NCBI GenBank assembly: GCA_947034895.1
Contig: OX344762.1
Location: forward strand, 46,727,087 to 46,791,086
DNA length: 64,000 nucleotides
Reading direction: 5' to 3'
DNA from: Rhytidiadelphus loreus
Taxonomy: Eukaryota > Streptophyta > Bryopsida > Hypnales > Hylocomiaceae
The position numbers were made by a program, and so were the translations under genes. A model generated the notes under the pieces. It made no database searches and was not told the DNA's origin. It worked only from the letters and a program-made list of their open reading frames with translations. Below are positions 36,601 to 48,499 of this stretch, piece by piece (position 1 is the stretch's first letter; every line of letters starts with the position of its first letter).

Positions 36601-37641
36601 AAAGGTTTCTTAAAGACATTGAAGCAACCACTTTGGGCCATTTGGCACTTTAGGGTTCAGTTCAGTTGTGATGCTCTCGCTCAGCTCTAGGGTGATTATT
36701 CAAACCTATCTCTTTTTTGCAGGCCTTCGAGAACTGCATATAACGCCCTCTTAGATGCATATGCGAGATGCAAAGAAGTGGAGGGTGCAGAGAACCTTTT
36801 CAAGAAGATGGGACAAGATAGGTACCAAGCTACTTCTCTCTTAATGATGTCGTGACTGAATCATTCAGAAAATTGATCATGCAGATTTTCTATAATAGAA
36901 GCTAGTTTAACGCCGGTCCAGAAGTATTGGAAAGTGAGTCCCGCGTTTAGGACCATACATGGGGGTGGACCAAGTCTACTGCCCAAGGTTACTCAAAAGT
37001 GGACTTAGCAATTCTATGTAGAACTGCCCTTTTTGATCAAACTTACACTTTTCATTCATCCAAAGCAGACTTGAATCGTAATTTATGACCGATTTAATGA
37101 AATTGGAGTAAATTATATATCAGTACAAAGATGTGCAATAATTCAAGGATTCAGGCGTTGACGGCTTAATTCTTTTGTGTTCAATGCGCTTCTCACAATG
37201 TCACTGTCCTTCCTGTAATGCAGATGCCGACCAGACGTTCATTCATATACAACGCTCCTGGCTGCGTACGCTAATTCTGGAAACATGAAAAAGGCTGAGC
37301 AGTTGATGAAGAGGATGAAGCAGGCGGGCTTAGAACCAAATGTAGTCACATATGGAACTCTGATGCTGGGCTACACAAGTGTGCATGACACTCCTGCATT
37401 GCTGCGATCCTTCGAGGACCTGAAGAAGGCAGGTATCAAGCCAAATGCAACCATCTTCACGCTCTTGGTCAGAACGTTTGGTCAGCAGGGGAAGTTCGAG
37501 GATGCTCTGGCTTGGTTTAAGATGATGGTGGACTGTGGGTGCTCTGCTGATCAAAGAGCAAGAGCAGCTCTTATGGATGCCTGTCAATCCAGTGCACAGA
37601 AAGAGGAAGTACTAGATTATTTCGGCACTTTGCTATTGTAA
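33695..37641 (+). CDS. P-class PPR protein, At3g59040-like
   Basis: Seven exons (33695-33726, 34068-34413, 34835-35125, 35474-35716, 36235-36359, 36723-36821, 37224-37641) join in phase and give 517 residues. The N-terminus (MATLHLGLQARLDG, then KRSCKPVF) is leader-like, suggesting plastid targeting. A conserved pre-repeat region follows (KWERMMKEI, DVLGTLIRLRQLNKWGMV). About nine to ten 35-residue PPR motifs come next, with signatures such as NLIIAAYGKLGQPGNAE, TYTGLINAYSKARRVEEA and SYTTLLAAYANSGNMKKAE. There are no E or DYW domains, so a P-class RNA-binding protein acting in organelle RNA stability, splicing or translation is inferred. Overall it resembles Arabidopsis At3g59040, as I recall that sequence. 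The intron-rich structure is notable for a PPR gene. Confidence 0.92.
33785..33931. mobile_element. CACTA-type MITE in PPR intron 1
   Basis: Starts CACTAGCAGAAAACCC and ends GGTGGATTTTCTAGTG, which are imperfect inverted termini of CACTA type. It is 147 bp long with no coding capacity. Flanking three-base duplications are not convincing. Confidence 0.5.
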
Positions 37642-38070
37642 CTTCATTGCTATTGTTATTTGCTTTAACTTTAGATGAGTTCAATTATACTTCATAACTG
37701 ATTAGCCTTACCTTTGTCTTGGAAGAGATGGGCTTACCAAAATAGGATTATTCTGCCACATTCAACTCACACCACGTACCCTTTGCCCTTTGTGACAATG
37801 GTGAAACAACGGTCACGAATACAAGTGCCCAATCACAGGATTTGACTTTTATGTACTGTTATAAACTTGAGGAACCTGAATTTAGCAAGGAATGACTAAT
37901 AAATGTAGATTTTGTTTTTGAGATGAGATTTTTTATACAACTATGATTTGTTGCAATTAATGCTTGCAACATCATTCATGGTGCATGATTTGTATTTTGG
38001 TTTGAATAATATGCATGCTCCAAAATTTGGAAAGCAATTTGTTATATAAATTTTGCTAGCATGCATATTA
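37642..38070. other. 3' flank of the PPR gene
   Basis: Probable 3' untranslated region, then AT-rich DNA. An inverted pair ATATGCATGCT ... AGCATGCATAT lies at about 38009-38068. Confidence 0.35.
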
Positions 38071-38332
38071 TTAGAAAAAAGAATGGGACCTCAAGAGGGC
38101 GGCAGAGTCTGAACCTGCAATGCAAATAAGCAAATATTGAGGATAAAACAATAATTAAGAGCTTTTTTTTTAATTATTAAAAAATAAAATGGAATTTTCA
38201 ATTTGATGTAAGACTTCAGGTGCCACGTCAGATTGGGAAAAAAAAATTAATTTAATTTTTTGTATTTTTTGTATTTACACTATTGGTCTAGATCAAGGTG
38301 TCCCTCTTGAAGCCTCACTTTTTTTTCTAAAG
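38071..38332. mobile_element. MITE-like element, copy B
   Basis: Left arm AGAAAAAAGAATGGGACCTC through a CTGAACCTGC block; right arm GGTCTAGATCAAGGTGTCCC through TTTTTTTCTAAA. The arms are inverted relative to each other and match those of 9953-10143. The internal AT-rich part differs in length and sequence between copies. Confidence 0.6.
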
Positions 38333-40148
38333 TCATTCCAATGTTTTGTCTAGCTATTGACTTTCATGCTTGGGTGGACTAAATTACATTTTGAAACATT
38401 AGATGTGATTTGGAGGGGCTGGAGGGCCATTTTAGGCTGTTCCCAACTCCGTTCTTCCGTCCGTTCCCCGGACCCCATCGAACGCGGCTGACAGGTGTGT
38501 GTGTTTTATTTTTTTTTTTTTTTTTTAAATTAAGTTCTTAAAATGGAAAACAAAGTTAAATTTTTTTTTTTTTTTTTTTTTTGTGAAAAAATCGACCTGG
38601 TAGTTGCTTGGCCAAGTCAGCAGGCCCTGCGAACGGCGACTTTCATCTAATTTTCTTCTTGGGAACTCGTGGCCCTTCCCAGTAGGGAAATCTCATCTAA
38701 TGAGAGTAATTTCAAAGTCCATTGTTTTTAAGATATTCACTTTCAAACAATTAATTAGGAATCAATTCTTGCCAAATTAAAAAATAGAATTAGATCACAA
38801 AAAGACTTTTATACATACATTAGAGTTATGGTTTTTTAAAGAAGACAAAAATTGTTGTCTCCTAGCATGATTTCCAATGACTTCTACACTTGAAAATTTA
38901 ATATCTTTATGATATTTGAATACTTTAATGTATGAATAATTTGAAAAAATGATAAATACCAATATGCTACTTTAAGCCACTTTAAATTCAAGGTCTACAA
39001 TTCCAAGTCATTATTTATTGAAGTTTGGAGTGAGAACATTGTGCATTGTCCCCTTGTACAAGTGCATTCTAAAATTCAAACAAAATCAAATTAAAATAGG
39101 TTGTGTTTGGAAATTCAAGCTTAAATTTTTTGCATACAGATATTTGTTGTATAAGACAAATTCACTACATTTTCATTCTTATTTTTTTTTCCCAACCAAA
39201 GTTATATATTTCAACCTCTTTGTTATAAATACCATCAATGGAATTGAAATTTTGCCTTATTCACCATTAAAATATTGTCATTATTTGGTCAAATTAATAA
39301 CAAATGAGAGGTTTCAAAATTCAAGATCTTAAAGACAATTTCTTTTATCAAACTAAAATTTTCAAATTTAATTTATATATATGTAAATTTATAAGCTAGT
39401 CTTCTTGATTTTGTAATAATCACACTCTAAATTTTTTCTTAAATAGTTCGGAAATTGAAATTTATGTCAATGTGCACTAGTGAGCACGTACGGTCCCTCA
39501 TTGCATACACATTACGATTAACTCCAGTAAAACATCAAATCAGATTATTAGAAGTAAAGAATGGACATGTATATTTCTTTATCATTTTCTCTAAAGTAAG
39601 TATCGTGTTAGTTAACAACTTCACTACGAATTCACGGAGCTCAAATTCAGAGATAACTAAGACAATTTCCTTTGAACTATTAAAAAAGACTCGAAGCAAT
39701 GCCTACAACGGGACGCGTTCCAGAGAAATAAATCTCACTGAAATTCTCAGCACGTACGAGTTCAGAAACCATATGATTATGCCAACTTCGACTTATAATC
39801 GACCTGTGAAGCACTGAAATACTCTCACTGGAATGCCAAGTGACAAGAAGCGGAAAAGCCTGACTGTCAATCCATGAGAGTTTGAAAAGTCACACCCAGT
39901 AAGCTTACATGATGCATGCACAAGCTAGGTGGATGAAATGAATGAAATGAAAGGCTAGGCTGGCTAGTGATCATACCGGTATATAGTTCACTTTTTACGT
40001 AAATGTCTGCGTCTTAGTGACTAATAACCATTGTAAGAACCTCGGCTGGCTCGAGTTGAAACGGCGAAACTTAAGTTCGGGCACATCTTTGATTCCATGT
40101 ATCCGTAATTAATTCGCACTCTCACCCGCACTGCTGTTTGCTAACTAC
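38333..40148. other. AT-rich intergenic DNA
   Basis: Long T runs occur at about 38509-38526 and 38563-38582. Between about 38424 and 38675 GGGCCATTTTAGG opens and GTGGCCC closes a possible further element with GTTCCCAA near each end, but no target duplication is seen. No gene is supported. Confidence 0.35.
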
Positions 40149-40390
40149 CACTACAAGAGAATGTAGAGTTTGCAATACTTTTTGCAATGGTTTTGCAATG
40201 CCCACAAATTTTCTTTCAATGATTTTGCAATGATTTAATATGAAGTATTGCATTGTGTTTGCAATGGTTTCTAAATTTGCAACGGTTTAGAAATATAATA
40301 GCATGGATTCAATGACCAATACTTTTATATTGAATTAATCACAACTTTGCAATGGTTTAGCAATGCATTCAATGGTTTAGTATTGCCATT
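40149..40390. mobile_element. CACTA-like terminus with subterminal repeats
   Basis: CACTACAAGAGAATG at 40149 matches the typical plant CACTA (En/Spm) end. It is followed by about nine copies of TTTGCAATGG-like words in 220 bases, resembling the subterminal transposase-binding repeats of this superfamily. The opposite end was not found. Confidence 0.5.
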
Positions 40391-40409
40391 AATTGCTGCA
40401 ACTTATCTG

Positions 40410-40960
40410 TTTCCATGACTGTCGGATCACTCGGATGATATCGGACACGTATCCAGGCCAGGGTTGCTGTAAAGGGCGATTCCTCTTCCGAGCAAGAGTA
40501 ACGTACATCGAGTCCTTGAGCGGCAATTCAGGCTTGGTCATGAGGCAACAAGGTGCCATGCCTGCCATAGGATTTCGCAGACTGAGGCCGTACGACCTGA
40601 CCGTATATATTGATTTTCCTCCACCAACTGAGGTATTAAGTTGGAGTTCAAGTTGATTGGAAGCAGCGCCGACACTGAAGCATACTTTGGAGATGCGGGA
40701 TAACCTCTGTGACCTGAACGCCAATTTAGGCTTGGCCATGAGGCAACACGGTGCCATGCCCGCCATAGGATTTCGCAGACTGAGGCCGTACGACCTGGCC
40801 GAATTGATTTTCCTCCACTGGAGTTTAAGTTGATTGGGAGCAGCGCCGGCACTGAAGCATATTTTGGAAATGCGGGATAACCTCTGTGACCTGCTAAATG
40901 CATTCGCAGCGCAGGGACGACCACGTAAAGCCGTGTTAGCGACAAATTGAAGTCAATTAA
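40410..40960 (-). other. Coding-like frame containing an internal duplication
   Basis: A direct duplication (40521-40718 and 40719-40893) keeps one minus-strand frame open through both copies for about 170 codons, ending at 40389. Each copy encodes LSRISK(I/V)CFS(A/V)GAA and SYGLSLRNPMAGMAPCC. The segment is basic and Ser-rich, like an organelle leader, and continues into RKRNRPLQQPWPGYVSD. No family is recognised. It may be a fragment of a duplicated gene. Confidence 0.35.
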
Positions 40961-41917
40961 AACAGGATCATTCGATGATCGCACTCAAGCCTCTAGTCAG
41001 GAAGATATTCAGATTATCACATGAACCTTCATACATTTTGGATATTCAAAATTATATTTCCTACCGATCAGTATTCGAACCGTTGAAGTCGAAGATAGAT
41101 TTATGTGTGCAGGAATCCAAAGAGTTAAAGACATTTGAGCATCGTTAGCTTTGCAAACATGTACTTAATTAGGAGTACGTGGAGTTAATTCAGGAACCAG
41201 ATGCCCGATTGGCAAGGAATTAAGAATATACATGTAGAGCAAGAGCTTGGATGAGTAGTAGTACGAACTAAGTTCATACCGACTGACTATGCAGCGTATC
41301 CGGATGCAAATATTCATGACCTCCGATCCACCATGTGACTGAGTAATTTGTGTCCTCCGCGTACCGAAGTTGTTGCCCACGCTATCGAACGAATACTTTC
41401 AGAATCTGCATGCATACATAATCTCTTCAAGAATTGCTAGCTGACGTGAGTTACTTCAGGTTGTAAGTGTAGCTGGTGTAGTAAATGTTTTGTATAGGGC
41501 CGGGCAGGTAGGTGCAAACACGGAGTGTATTTAAAGTTCCATTTTCCACTTACTATAGTTAATTAGCTAGCTAGTCGACTAAGTAAGTTAGATCGATCGG
41601 GAGACAAATAAATTGAACTAACGACGCAGCTCCCTGAGCAGAAGAATTTTTGCCCCCTCTTCAAAACAGCCAGATGAAAATCAAAATTATGGAAGCCGTC
41701 TCACCTCGTGATTGGACTTCAAGCAAGTCTCACCCCACGCTCCCATTTTAGTTTCTTCACTAGCTAGCCACCTATCCAAACTTTGTAAGTGATTTTCTTG
41801 AAATTGTTTCCGATCCAGTTCCGTCAATGTATCCAGATGATGATAGCGGTCCTCTACCTAAAATCGATAAGACTAAATCTAATAGCGACTCAGTGCCTAG
41901 CTAGCTAGCTACTTCTA
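40961..41917. other. Intergenic DNA
   Basis: No gene is supported. Several CTAGCTAG-rich runs occur near 41560-41585, 41758 and 41897-41911. Confidence 0.35.
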
Positions 41918-42112
41918 CTAACAATACGAACGAGAAGCGAGTTGGATCGCTATGGCTGTGAAAACCGAAGTAACCAGGGCGAAAGCTACGAGCGAATTTA
42001 TTGTCGGAATTTCCTCTATAAAGTCTCCCTCATCATCCGAACTTTCGCTAGCTTCAGGAGATTCAGAACGCGCAGTTTTCCAACGCAAAACAATGACTGG
42101 CATGCGCCCCAT
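41918..42112 (-). CDS. Possible small tail-anchored protein
   Basis: From the ATG at 42112 the frame gives 64 residues: a basic start (MGRMPVIVLRWK), an acidic patch (SESSDDEGDFIEE), and a C-terminal hydrophobic segment (INSLVAFALVTSVFTAIAI) followed by a short polar end. This layout fits a tail-anchored membrane protein. The frame is open upstream for 38 more codons. There is no family match, and it could be a chance frame. Confidence 0.3.
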   Translation of the reverse strand: MGRMPVIVLRWKTARSESPEASESSDDEGDFIEEIPTINSLVAFALVTSVFTAIAIQLASRSYC

Positions 42113-42533
42113 CGCGAAAACTACAATTGCAAGCCGTCCACGAAATTGAGAGTGCGGTACTACACCCGAAGCAGAGAATAAAACCGTCGGACAGGCGGAG
42201 ACGAACGAGAGACTTAAGAAATTCATGAGACAGATTCAAAGCTTAATTTGCGCGGGGACTCTGCAAGCAAGGCGGGAAAAAAAATAGGAAGGAATTTGAG
42301 TTCCGTTAACCCTGGAAGGACCCACCACCGGCTCTTTCGCCAAAAAATTGACCCAAAAAATTCAAAATCTCACGATGAATACCTTAGGTCCAATCTTCAT
42401 TTTTACATTTTTCTTGAAAGTTATTCATTGAACATTTATAGTTTTCATCATTCTTCCTAGGTTAAATTGGAGTATTCCATGCATCATTTAGATGTATTCA
42501 TTGATTTAGAATGCCAATCAATGTCCAAATTAA
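42113..42533. other. Intergenic DNA
   Basis: Nothing recognisable before the MITE at 42534. Confidence 0.3.
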
Positions 42534-43041
42534 GGGCCATTTTGCACTAAGGCTGTCCAAGTTGAGAGGCCGTGGCATTGAATGGCCAAATTTTGTTGAG
42601 AGTTCAAATAAATGAGCAATAAATAGGCAATAAACAATAGGAATTGGAGCCTTCGGTCAGCCATAGTGTAAAGCCTCCAAAGGCCAAGCCCAAAATCCAA
42701 ATTCTTAATAATGAACTCCCATGGCCTCTCAACTTGGATGGCCATAAATGTGAAGCCTCCAAAAGGCCAAGCCCAAAGTCCAAATTCTTAATAATGAACT
42801 TCCACTACCAATCTTACAATTGAGATCTTGTCATGAGTTGATGGCCTCTCGGTCATAGTTTGGGCATTCATTTCTATCCAACCCAAACTTCCTTTGAGAG
42901 TCCATTGCCATGTAGGTTAGTTGAACTTTGGACTTGTGCCTTTTAGTGTGAAGGAGTGAGAGGCCAAACTTTGGATTTCTTGAAATTTAATTGGTGGAAA
43001 CCCACGACCTCTCAACCATTGGCCATAGTGTGAAGTGACCC
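42534..43041. mobile_element. Tourist-like (PIF/Harbinger) MITE, copy 1
   Basis: 508 bp flanked by TAA on both sides (42531-42533 and 43042-43044). The termini start GGGCCATTTTGCACTAAGG and, read inward from the right, GGGTCACTTCACACTATGG. The internal sequence is about 80-85% identical by eye to 48500-49026. A TAA target duplication with GGGCC-type ends is the signature of PIF/Harbinger MITEs. It has no coding capacity. Confidence 0.85.
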
Positions 43042-44959
43042 TAAGCCTTTAAGGATGTGAGCATAGTCTAAATTTTTGAAGTTGTAAAGATTATTATAAA
43101 ATGCAATTGAAAACAATAATGTATTGATTGATTTTGCATAAATATTAAAAAATATGGTCCATAGATTACATCTACAAGCTTGGATGTAATGAGTTATTTA
43201 GACCAAAAAAACATCCTAAAATATTATATTCATTATTTAAAGATAGATTTAGGACAATTTAAGGGTTAACAATAGGTGGAGTAATTAAAAAACAAATGTA
43301 ATGAAGAGTAATTACAAGTGCTTTTGCAATGTGAATCAATAATTTTCACCTCCAACTATAACACAAGTATATAATATTCGCAATTGTTTGACAATGCTAA
43401 CTGGTAGTAAAACACCAATGAAAGTTGAATAGACCAAACATGATCAATTGGAAAAACACTTGCACCAAAACCCTCAATAAAAATTCCACTTGCATCAAAC
43501 ACTTAATATTTGAAATTTTAGGTGTGATATTATAAAATTATAACTCAATGGGAGAGTTCTTTTCCATTACTTTCAACTTCAAGGCATGGGAAGGACCCAA
43601 CAATCCAACTACAAATCTCCAATAGAAAAAAAACTCCATGATTCTAGCACACTTTCCAAGAATATTATTTTTGTTCAAATGGCAAGTTAATTATCATTCT
43701 AGGAAGGCAATTGGTTGCAATATGGTATCTAACATATGCAAGAAAGTGCATGAATTGAAGTACACAATAGCAACAAAAAATTTGTCCTTATAATGAGCCG
43801 AATCCAATGACACATAACATTTCCAATTTGGATCATTATTGCATCTCCTCCATGTCTAAGAAGATTCAAAAGAGTCATGTACTCTACTAGTGCTTGTATC
43901 AACTGTATGGTATCATATTTGAACATGATAAGGATTGGATGTTCAAATGACATCCAAATGAAAGACACTAATAGCAGAATTATCAATCCATTGTTGTATG
44001 TTTTGCCATATTTTAGTACATAATTCATGTTTAAGAAGTCAAACACAGTTCCTACAGCCTTTCTAAGGGTTAAAACAATGGTATCTTTTTCTTCTATACG
44101 TATATCAACCAGTCTCGTCAAAACTGCTGATAACTTTATATTCGCAAAACTCTGGATCCGCCAGAATTCTCGCAACAGATTCGAAGTAATTTGCAATCCC
44201 ATTCTACAGATCATCATTATGACAGACGATAACTTTGTATTTGCAAAACTCTGGATCCGCCAGACATTTTCGCAACAGATTCTAAGTAATTTGCAATCCC
44301 ATTCTACAGATCATCATCATGACAGACTGAATTTGGGAGAATATAGCAGCAAATTTTTCCCCATCCTCATTGCCAGCGGAAATGGTTATGGGATTGATGG
44401 TTTTTTCTGCTCGTCATCCTCCACATTCAGATATGGATTCAAAAAACGAAAACTGACTTGATTCAAGACATTAAATCAACGTGTCTTTATGCCACACGAA
44501 ATTCTGGTAAAGATTCTCCATATCCTAGGTTTCTCTACGTTCTCACTGAATGATATCAACGATCAAATTTGGGTCAAAAATGAAACCCTAAACCCTAACA
44601 TACGGTGGTACCTAAGCTGAATGCAACCAGCACAATCGTGTCAATATACCTCATTACAGAAAACTCCTCTGCAACGATAGCGAACCATTCCCTTAATGGA
44701 ATACAGACTGAGTCCATCAGATGGTGAACGTTTATCAACAAGTCCGAATCCCAGCCTTACAGAACAACGGACACGAGACAATTCATGCTATTCAGACGAC
44801 CTTCACACCGCTGCTGAAATGGAAAGCTTTTTTACCTAAAAGAGACCGTGTAATTGAAAAATGCTGTCAGTGGAGATAACACGGTTGCAATCTCACTATT
44901 CTAGACACAGCTAAGCCCTAAACCTGCATTGAGAAGATATTTTGGCAACGCTGTAACAT
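43042..44959. other. AT-rich intergenic DNA
   Basis: Includes a 99-bp tandem duplication (44129-44227 and 44228-44327, beginning GATAACTTT). Frames across it (44027-44461 plus, 43729-44217 minus) are repeat-driven and not convincing. Downstream flank of mL54 from about 44800. Confidence 0.4.
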
Positions 44960-45346
44960 CTACTTCTTCGCTTTCAAACTATTGTTTTCTTTAATCCTCC
45001 GCCGATTATCCAGCTTGAGCAACCGAATTACCTCATTCTCCGCCATAGACTCGGGCTTCTTCCGCTGGAGCTCACTGAGCGCGGACTTCTTATCAAGCAA
45101 GTGATACAACCAGTCCGGATACTCGCCATCAGCGAGAATCGGCGGATCCGAGCCGTCCTTCTTGATATTCGCCCCCAGCACAGCCTTCTCCCGCAACTCC
45201 TTCGCCACCACGGGCACAACTGGTCCCTCCACTCCTCGCCCTTTCTTCGACTTTGCCGCAGCTCCGCCCTTCGCTGAAGAACCCGCAGCACGCAATCGGA
45301 CGCTCCCTTGAAGCGCCCGCGCTCGAGCAGCCATCCCCAACATCAT
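44960..45346 (-). CDS. MRPL54: Mitochondrial large-subunit ribosomal protein mL54
   Basis: A single exon of 128 residues. The ATG at 45346 is the first in frame; the frame extends upstream only to a TTG. The N-terminus (MMLGMAARARALQ, then VRLRAAGSS) is basic and Ala-rich, fitting a mitochondrial presequence. The second half carries the family signature: DPPILADGEYPDWLYHLLDK, LSELQRKKPES and LLKLDNRRRIKENNSLKAK. It belongs to the MRPL37/mL54 family of structural proteins in the mitoribosome large subunit. A telo-box-like AAACCCTAA lies at 45369-45377, just upstream. Confidence 0.92.
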   Translation of the reverse strand: MMLGMAARARALQGSVRLRAAGSSAKGGAAAKSKKGRGVEGPVVPVVAKELREKAVLGANIKKDGSDPPILADGEYPDWLYHLLDKKSALSELQRKKPESMAENEVIRLLKLDNRRRIKENNSLKAKK

Positions 45347-47149
45347 TGTAATCGCCAATAAACTTCTTAAACCCTAATTTTTCTAAATACCTACTCTTCC
45401 ACCGCATTCAAATCTTGACCATTCCAGGTCCCCAGAAGCTCCAATGCCTCTGCAATTGATCAATTCATCATCGGCTTCGATTCCGTTGCCAATGGCCGCT
45501 CCAGAAATGCAAACGGAGCACCGAGTGATCGCAACAAGTCAGTTGTGAATACTTGAAAAAACCTGAGGAACCAAATGGGAGATCAAGCATGTAGATGAAT
45601 GACATATTCTGGATGAAATAACTTCATCATTCACTGCTTGGATGAGGGTCAATATGTTTATTTCCCCCTCATCATTCTCCCTATAATGTTTAAATTTTTT
45701 TAGATAATTTAATTTTACTTGGAAACCATGTACTCATAATTTAACATCCAAAATCTGGCCTCATAAATTTTAAACATGAATAAATTGACTTATAAAGTAG
45801 AACTTCTATAAGTCAATAACCTCTCTAAAGTGATATTATTCCTTTGGTTGGGGCCCAAATGGATTGAAGATGTACAAGATAAGTAAGAAAAGAAAAGAAA
45901 CTTTTATTGATTTTGGAATCCATCTGTTGCTATGGTGAATGTGACTTCTAGCTGCATTAAATAAAAGACAAAAGTAGTGGGCCAAAAGAAAAAAATCTTC
46001 AAATGTCATTAATCTTCAACCCTTGAATGTCAAAGGGTTGATGCTCAAAATCATCCTTTTGTATTACCGTGTGAATCATTGGTCAAAGAAATAGTAAAAG
46101 CACCTATTGGAAGTCAAAGTATCGTAGGAGATCTTTCCTTTCCAAACCCAATTCCAAGGATGAATAGTTGCACTTTCGTCCTACACTCAAAGATTCTTTG
46201 TCATCCATCAAAAATTTGGCATCCGTGTCAACGTTCAAAGATTAAAGTGTAGTATCTATTAATTCATTGACTGTATTGATCAACAAATTTTGTTTGTTGT
46301 TGGTACAATAAAGCTCCATGCAACTTGGAATGAATGCATGCATGTAGGAATGACAATTAGGATTCATTAATTGATGAGTACAATTAGTCAATCAATGGAC
46401 ACTATACTAAGAAAATTTTCATATCATTCATGCCCAACCCCCTCTCTAAAGCAATAATCTCTTTAATGTAATATTCTCCTCTAGTCCTGGGGCTATTACC
46501 TTGTAGAAGTTCTACTATACCAAGGGGGGATGCAATCAAATTGTGGAAAGTATAATTGAAATGGAAAAATTATTTTCATCATTTGATTGAATCAAAAATG
46601 TACTTTGTATCATGTATCAATTCTAAAACAAGTTATTTGAATAAACTAAAATCCTCATATAAACTTTTTTAAATTATTAAAACATATAAAACCAAATGTA
46701 AACATTTTAGTACTTAATCCCTAAAACAATTTTTGGTTGCTACATGATCAAAACTCGGATCAAACAAGATTTCTAAGCTCAATTTAGCTTTTAAAATTAC
46801 ATTCAAATTTCAATCAAATATAATCTAACTACATAAAATTATGTTTTGTTTATTAATGTGAAAAGTTTCTATTTACTTTGTAAAAAATTGCCATTTTGAT
46901 ACATTCGATACTTTTATAGTGATGGTGAAAAATACTTTTAGAGAAAATAGAATCTTCCTTCCAACCAACTTTTGGTTACAAATTCTTTTTTTCAACCAAT
47001 TGTTTTATTCCTTCCAAATTTTGCCAATAGAGTAAGATTCCAACCTATGGCTATACACCCTTCTGAATATTTTGTTGGAACTAGCTAACCAAGAAGAACT
47101 CTTGCTCCCTTCCAAAAATATTACTCCATAATTCCACCCCAAAAAATAT
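45347..47149. other. Upstream of mL54 and AT-rich intergenic DNA
   Basis: The first about 180 bases are GC-richer and hold the mL54 promoter or leader with its telo box. The rest is AT-rich without coding signal. Confidence 0.4.
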
Positions 47150-47308
47150 AAAGTAAACTACTCCATTCTACATGAAATGGGAGCAAGCCCATTGTGGGAA
47201 AATTTATATTAGTGGTATACATTCAAGTTTTGAAATGTGCACCACTAATATAATTTGCCCCACGAATGGGCTTGCTCCCATTTCATGTAGAATGGAGTAG
47301 TTTACTTT
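47150..47308. mobile_element. Foldback (hairpin) MITE, 159 bp
   Basis: The two halves are inverted copies: AAAGTAAACTACTCCATTCT opens the element and its reverse complement closes it. The first 45 bases of the arms are identical and pairing continues with few mismatches to a short central loop. The whole element can form one long hairpin. Confidence 0.85.
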
Positions 47309-48499
47309 GAGATAGTCTCATTTAAAACCAAAAAAAATTATTTTAACAAACATTATTGTATTTGAGGGAGCTTTCATTTTTAATCGCACCAAGAAAAATT
47401 GCAACCAACAAAAATCTAAGAATAACATTCAAACTATATAATATACAAAAGGTAAATGAAGTCAAAGTCAATTTCATAGGTTTTCTAAACCTGTGCCTAA
47501 AAGTTTCTTAACTCTAAAATCTGCATTGTCACACAATCACTGATGATATAGTAGGGGTAATCATACCTTCACCAAACACTTTGAGAATGCGAAGTTGGTG
47601 AAGGTTTGGAAGAGCCAATGAGAAGCTATGGTAGGTGAAGAAAGTGTGCCCCCCCTAAAAGATGTGTCAACAATGGAGAATGAAACAAATGAAGAATCCA
47701 TTTACTCCGACGTAAGAATCTAAATGCCGCAATGTGCCAAATATAGCAACAAAGGTAAAAATGACAATGGGAAGGTGAAACTGCAAAGCACAAAAGAATA
47801 CTTTTAGTTGGCTATATCTTCCGCATTCCTAGTCTTCACCTTTAGAGGTGAAGATTAGGGGTAGTCATCCCCCTTCATTGGGCACTTGGAGAATGGATTA
47901 CGAGATATGTGGCGGCTTAGAATTGGCTTCATATTGGCCCTCTACAAGAGAATATTCTTAGTTGCATATATCTTTTGCACTCCTACTCTTCACCTTCGAA
48001 GGTGAAGATTGGGAGTGGGGAAGATATATCCAACTAAAAATATTCCTTTGTGTTCTATACTTTCACCTTTCCACTACCACTTTCACCTTTGTTGTTGCCG
48101 ATTTATCTTCAATTTTACATCTAATCTTACGTTTAGGTAAATGGGTTCTCCATTTTTTTCATTCTTCACTATCAACACATCTTTTAGGGATGTCACACCT
48201 TCTTCAACCACTGTGGCTTCCCATTAGGAGTAGTTACACCTTCTTCACTTGGCACTTGGAGAATAGAGAATAGAAAGGTGGCAAAATGGGGTTGGCTTCA
48301 TGTTGGTAGAATATTCTTAGTTGGATATACCTTCTGCACTCCTACTCTTCACGTCCGGAGGTGAAGATTGAGGGTGCGGAAGATATATCCAACTAAGAAT
48401 ATTCCTTTGTGCTCTACACTTCTACCTTTCCATTGCCACTTTTACCTTCATTGTTGTCAATTTTCCTCCAACCTTATGTCTAATCTTACATTTAAGTAA

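Noticed and set aside
38424..38675. Second PIF/Harbinger-like element
   Set aside because: GGGCC ends and nearby GTTCCCAA are suggestive, but the flanks (GGA and TTC) do not form a TAA-type duplication.
43729..44461. Overlapping frames of 162 and 144 residues
   Set aside because: Composition is random-like, and both are shaped by a 99-bp tandem duplication.
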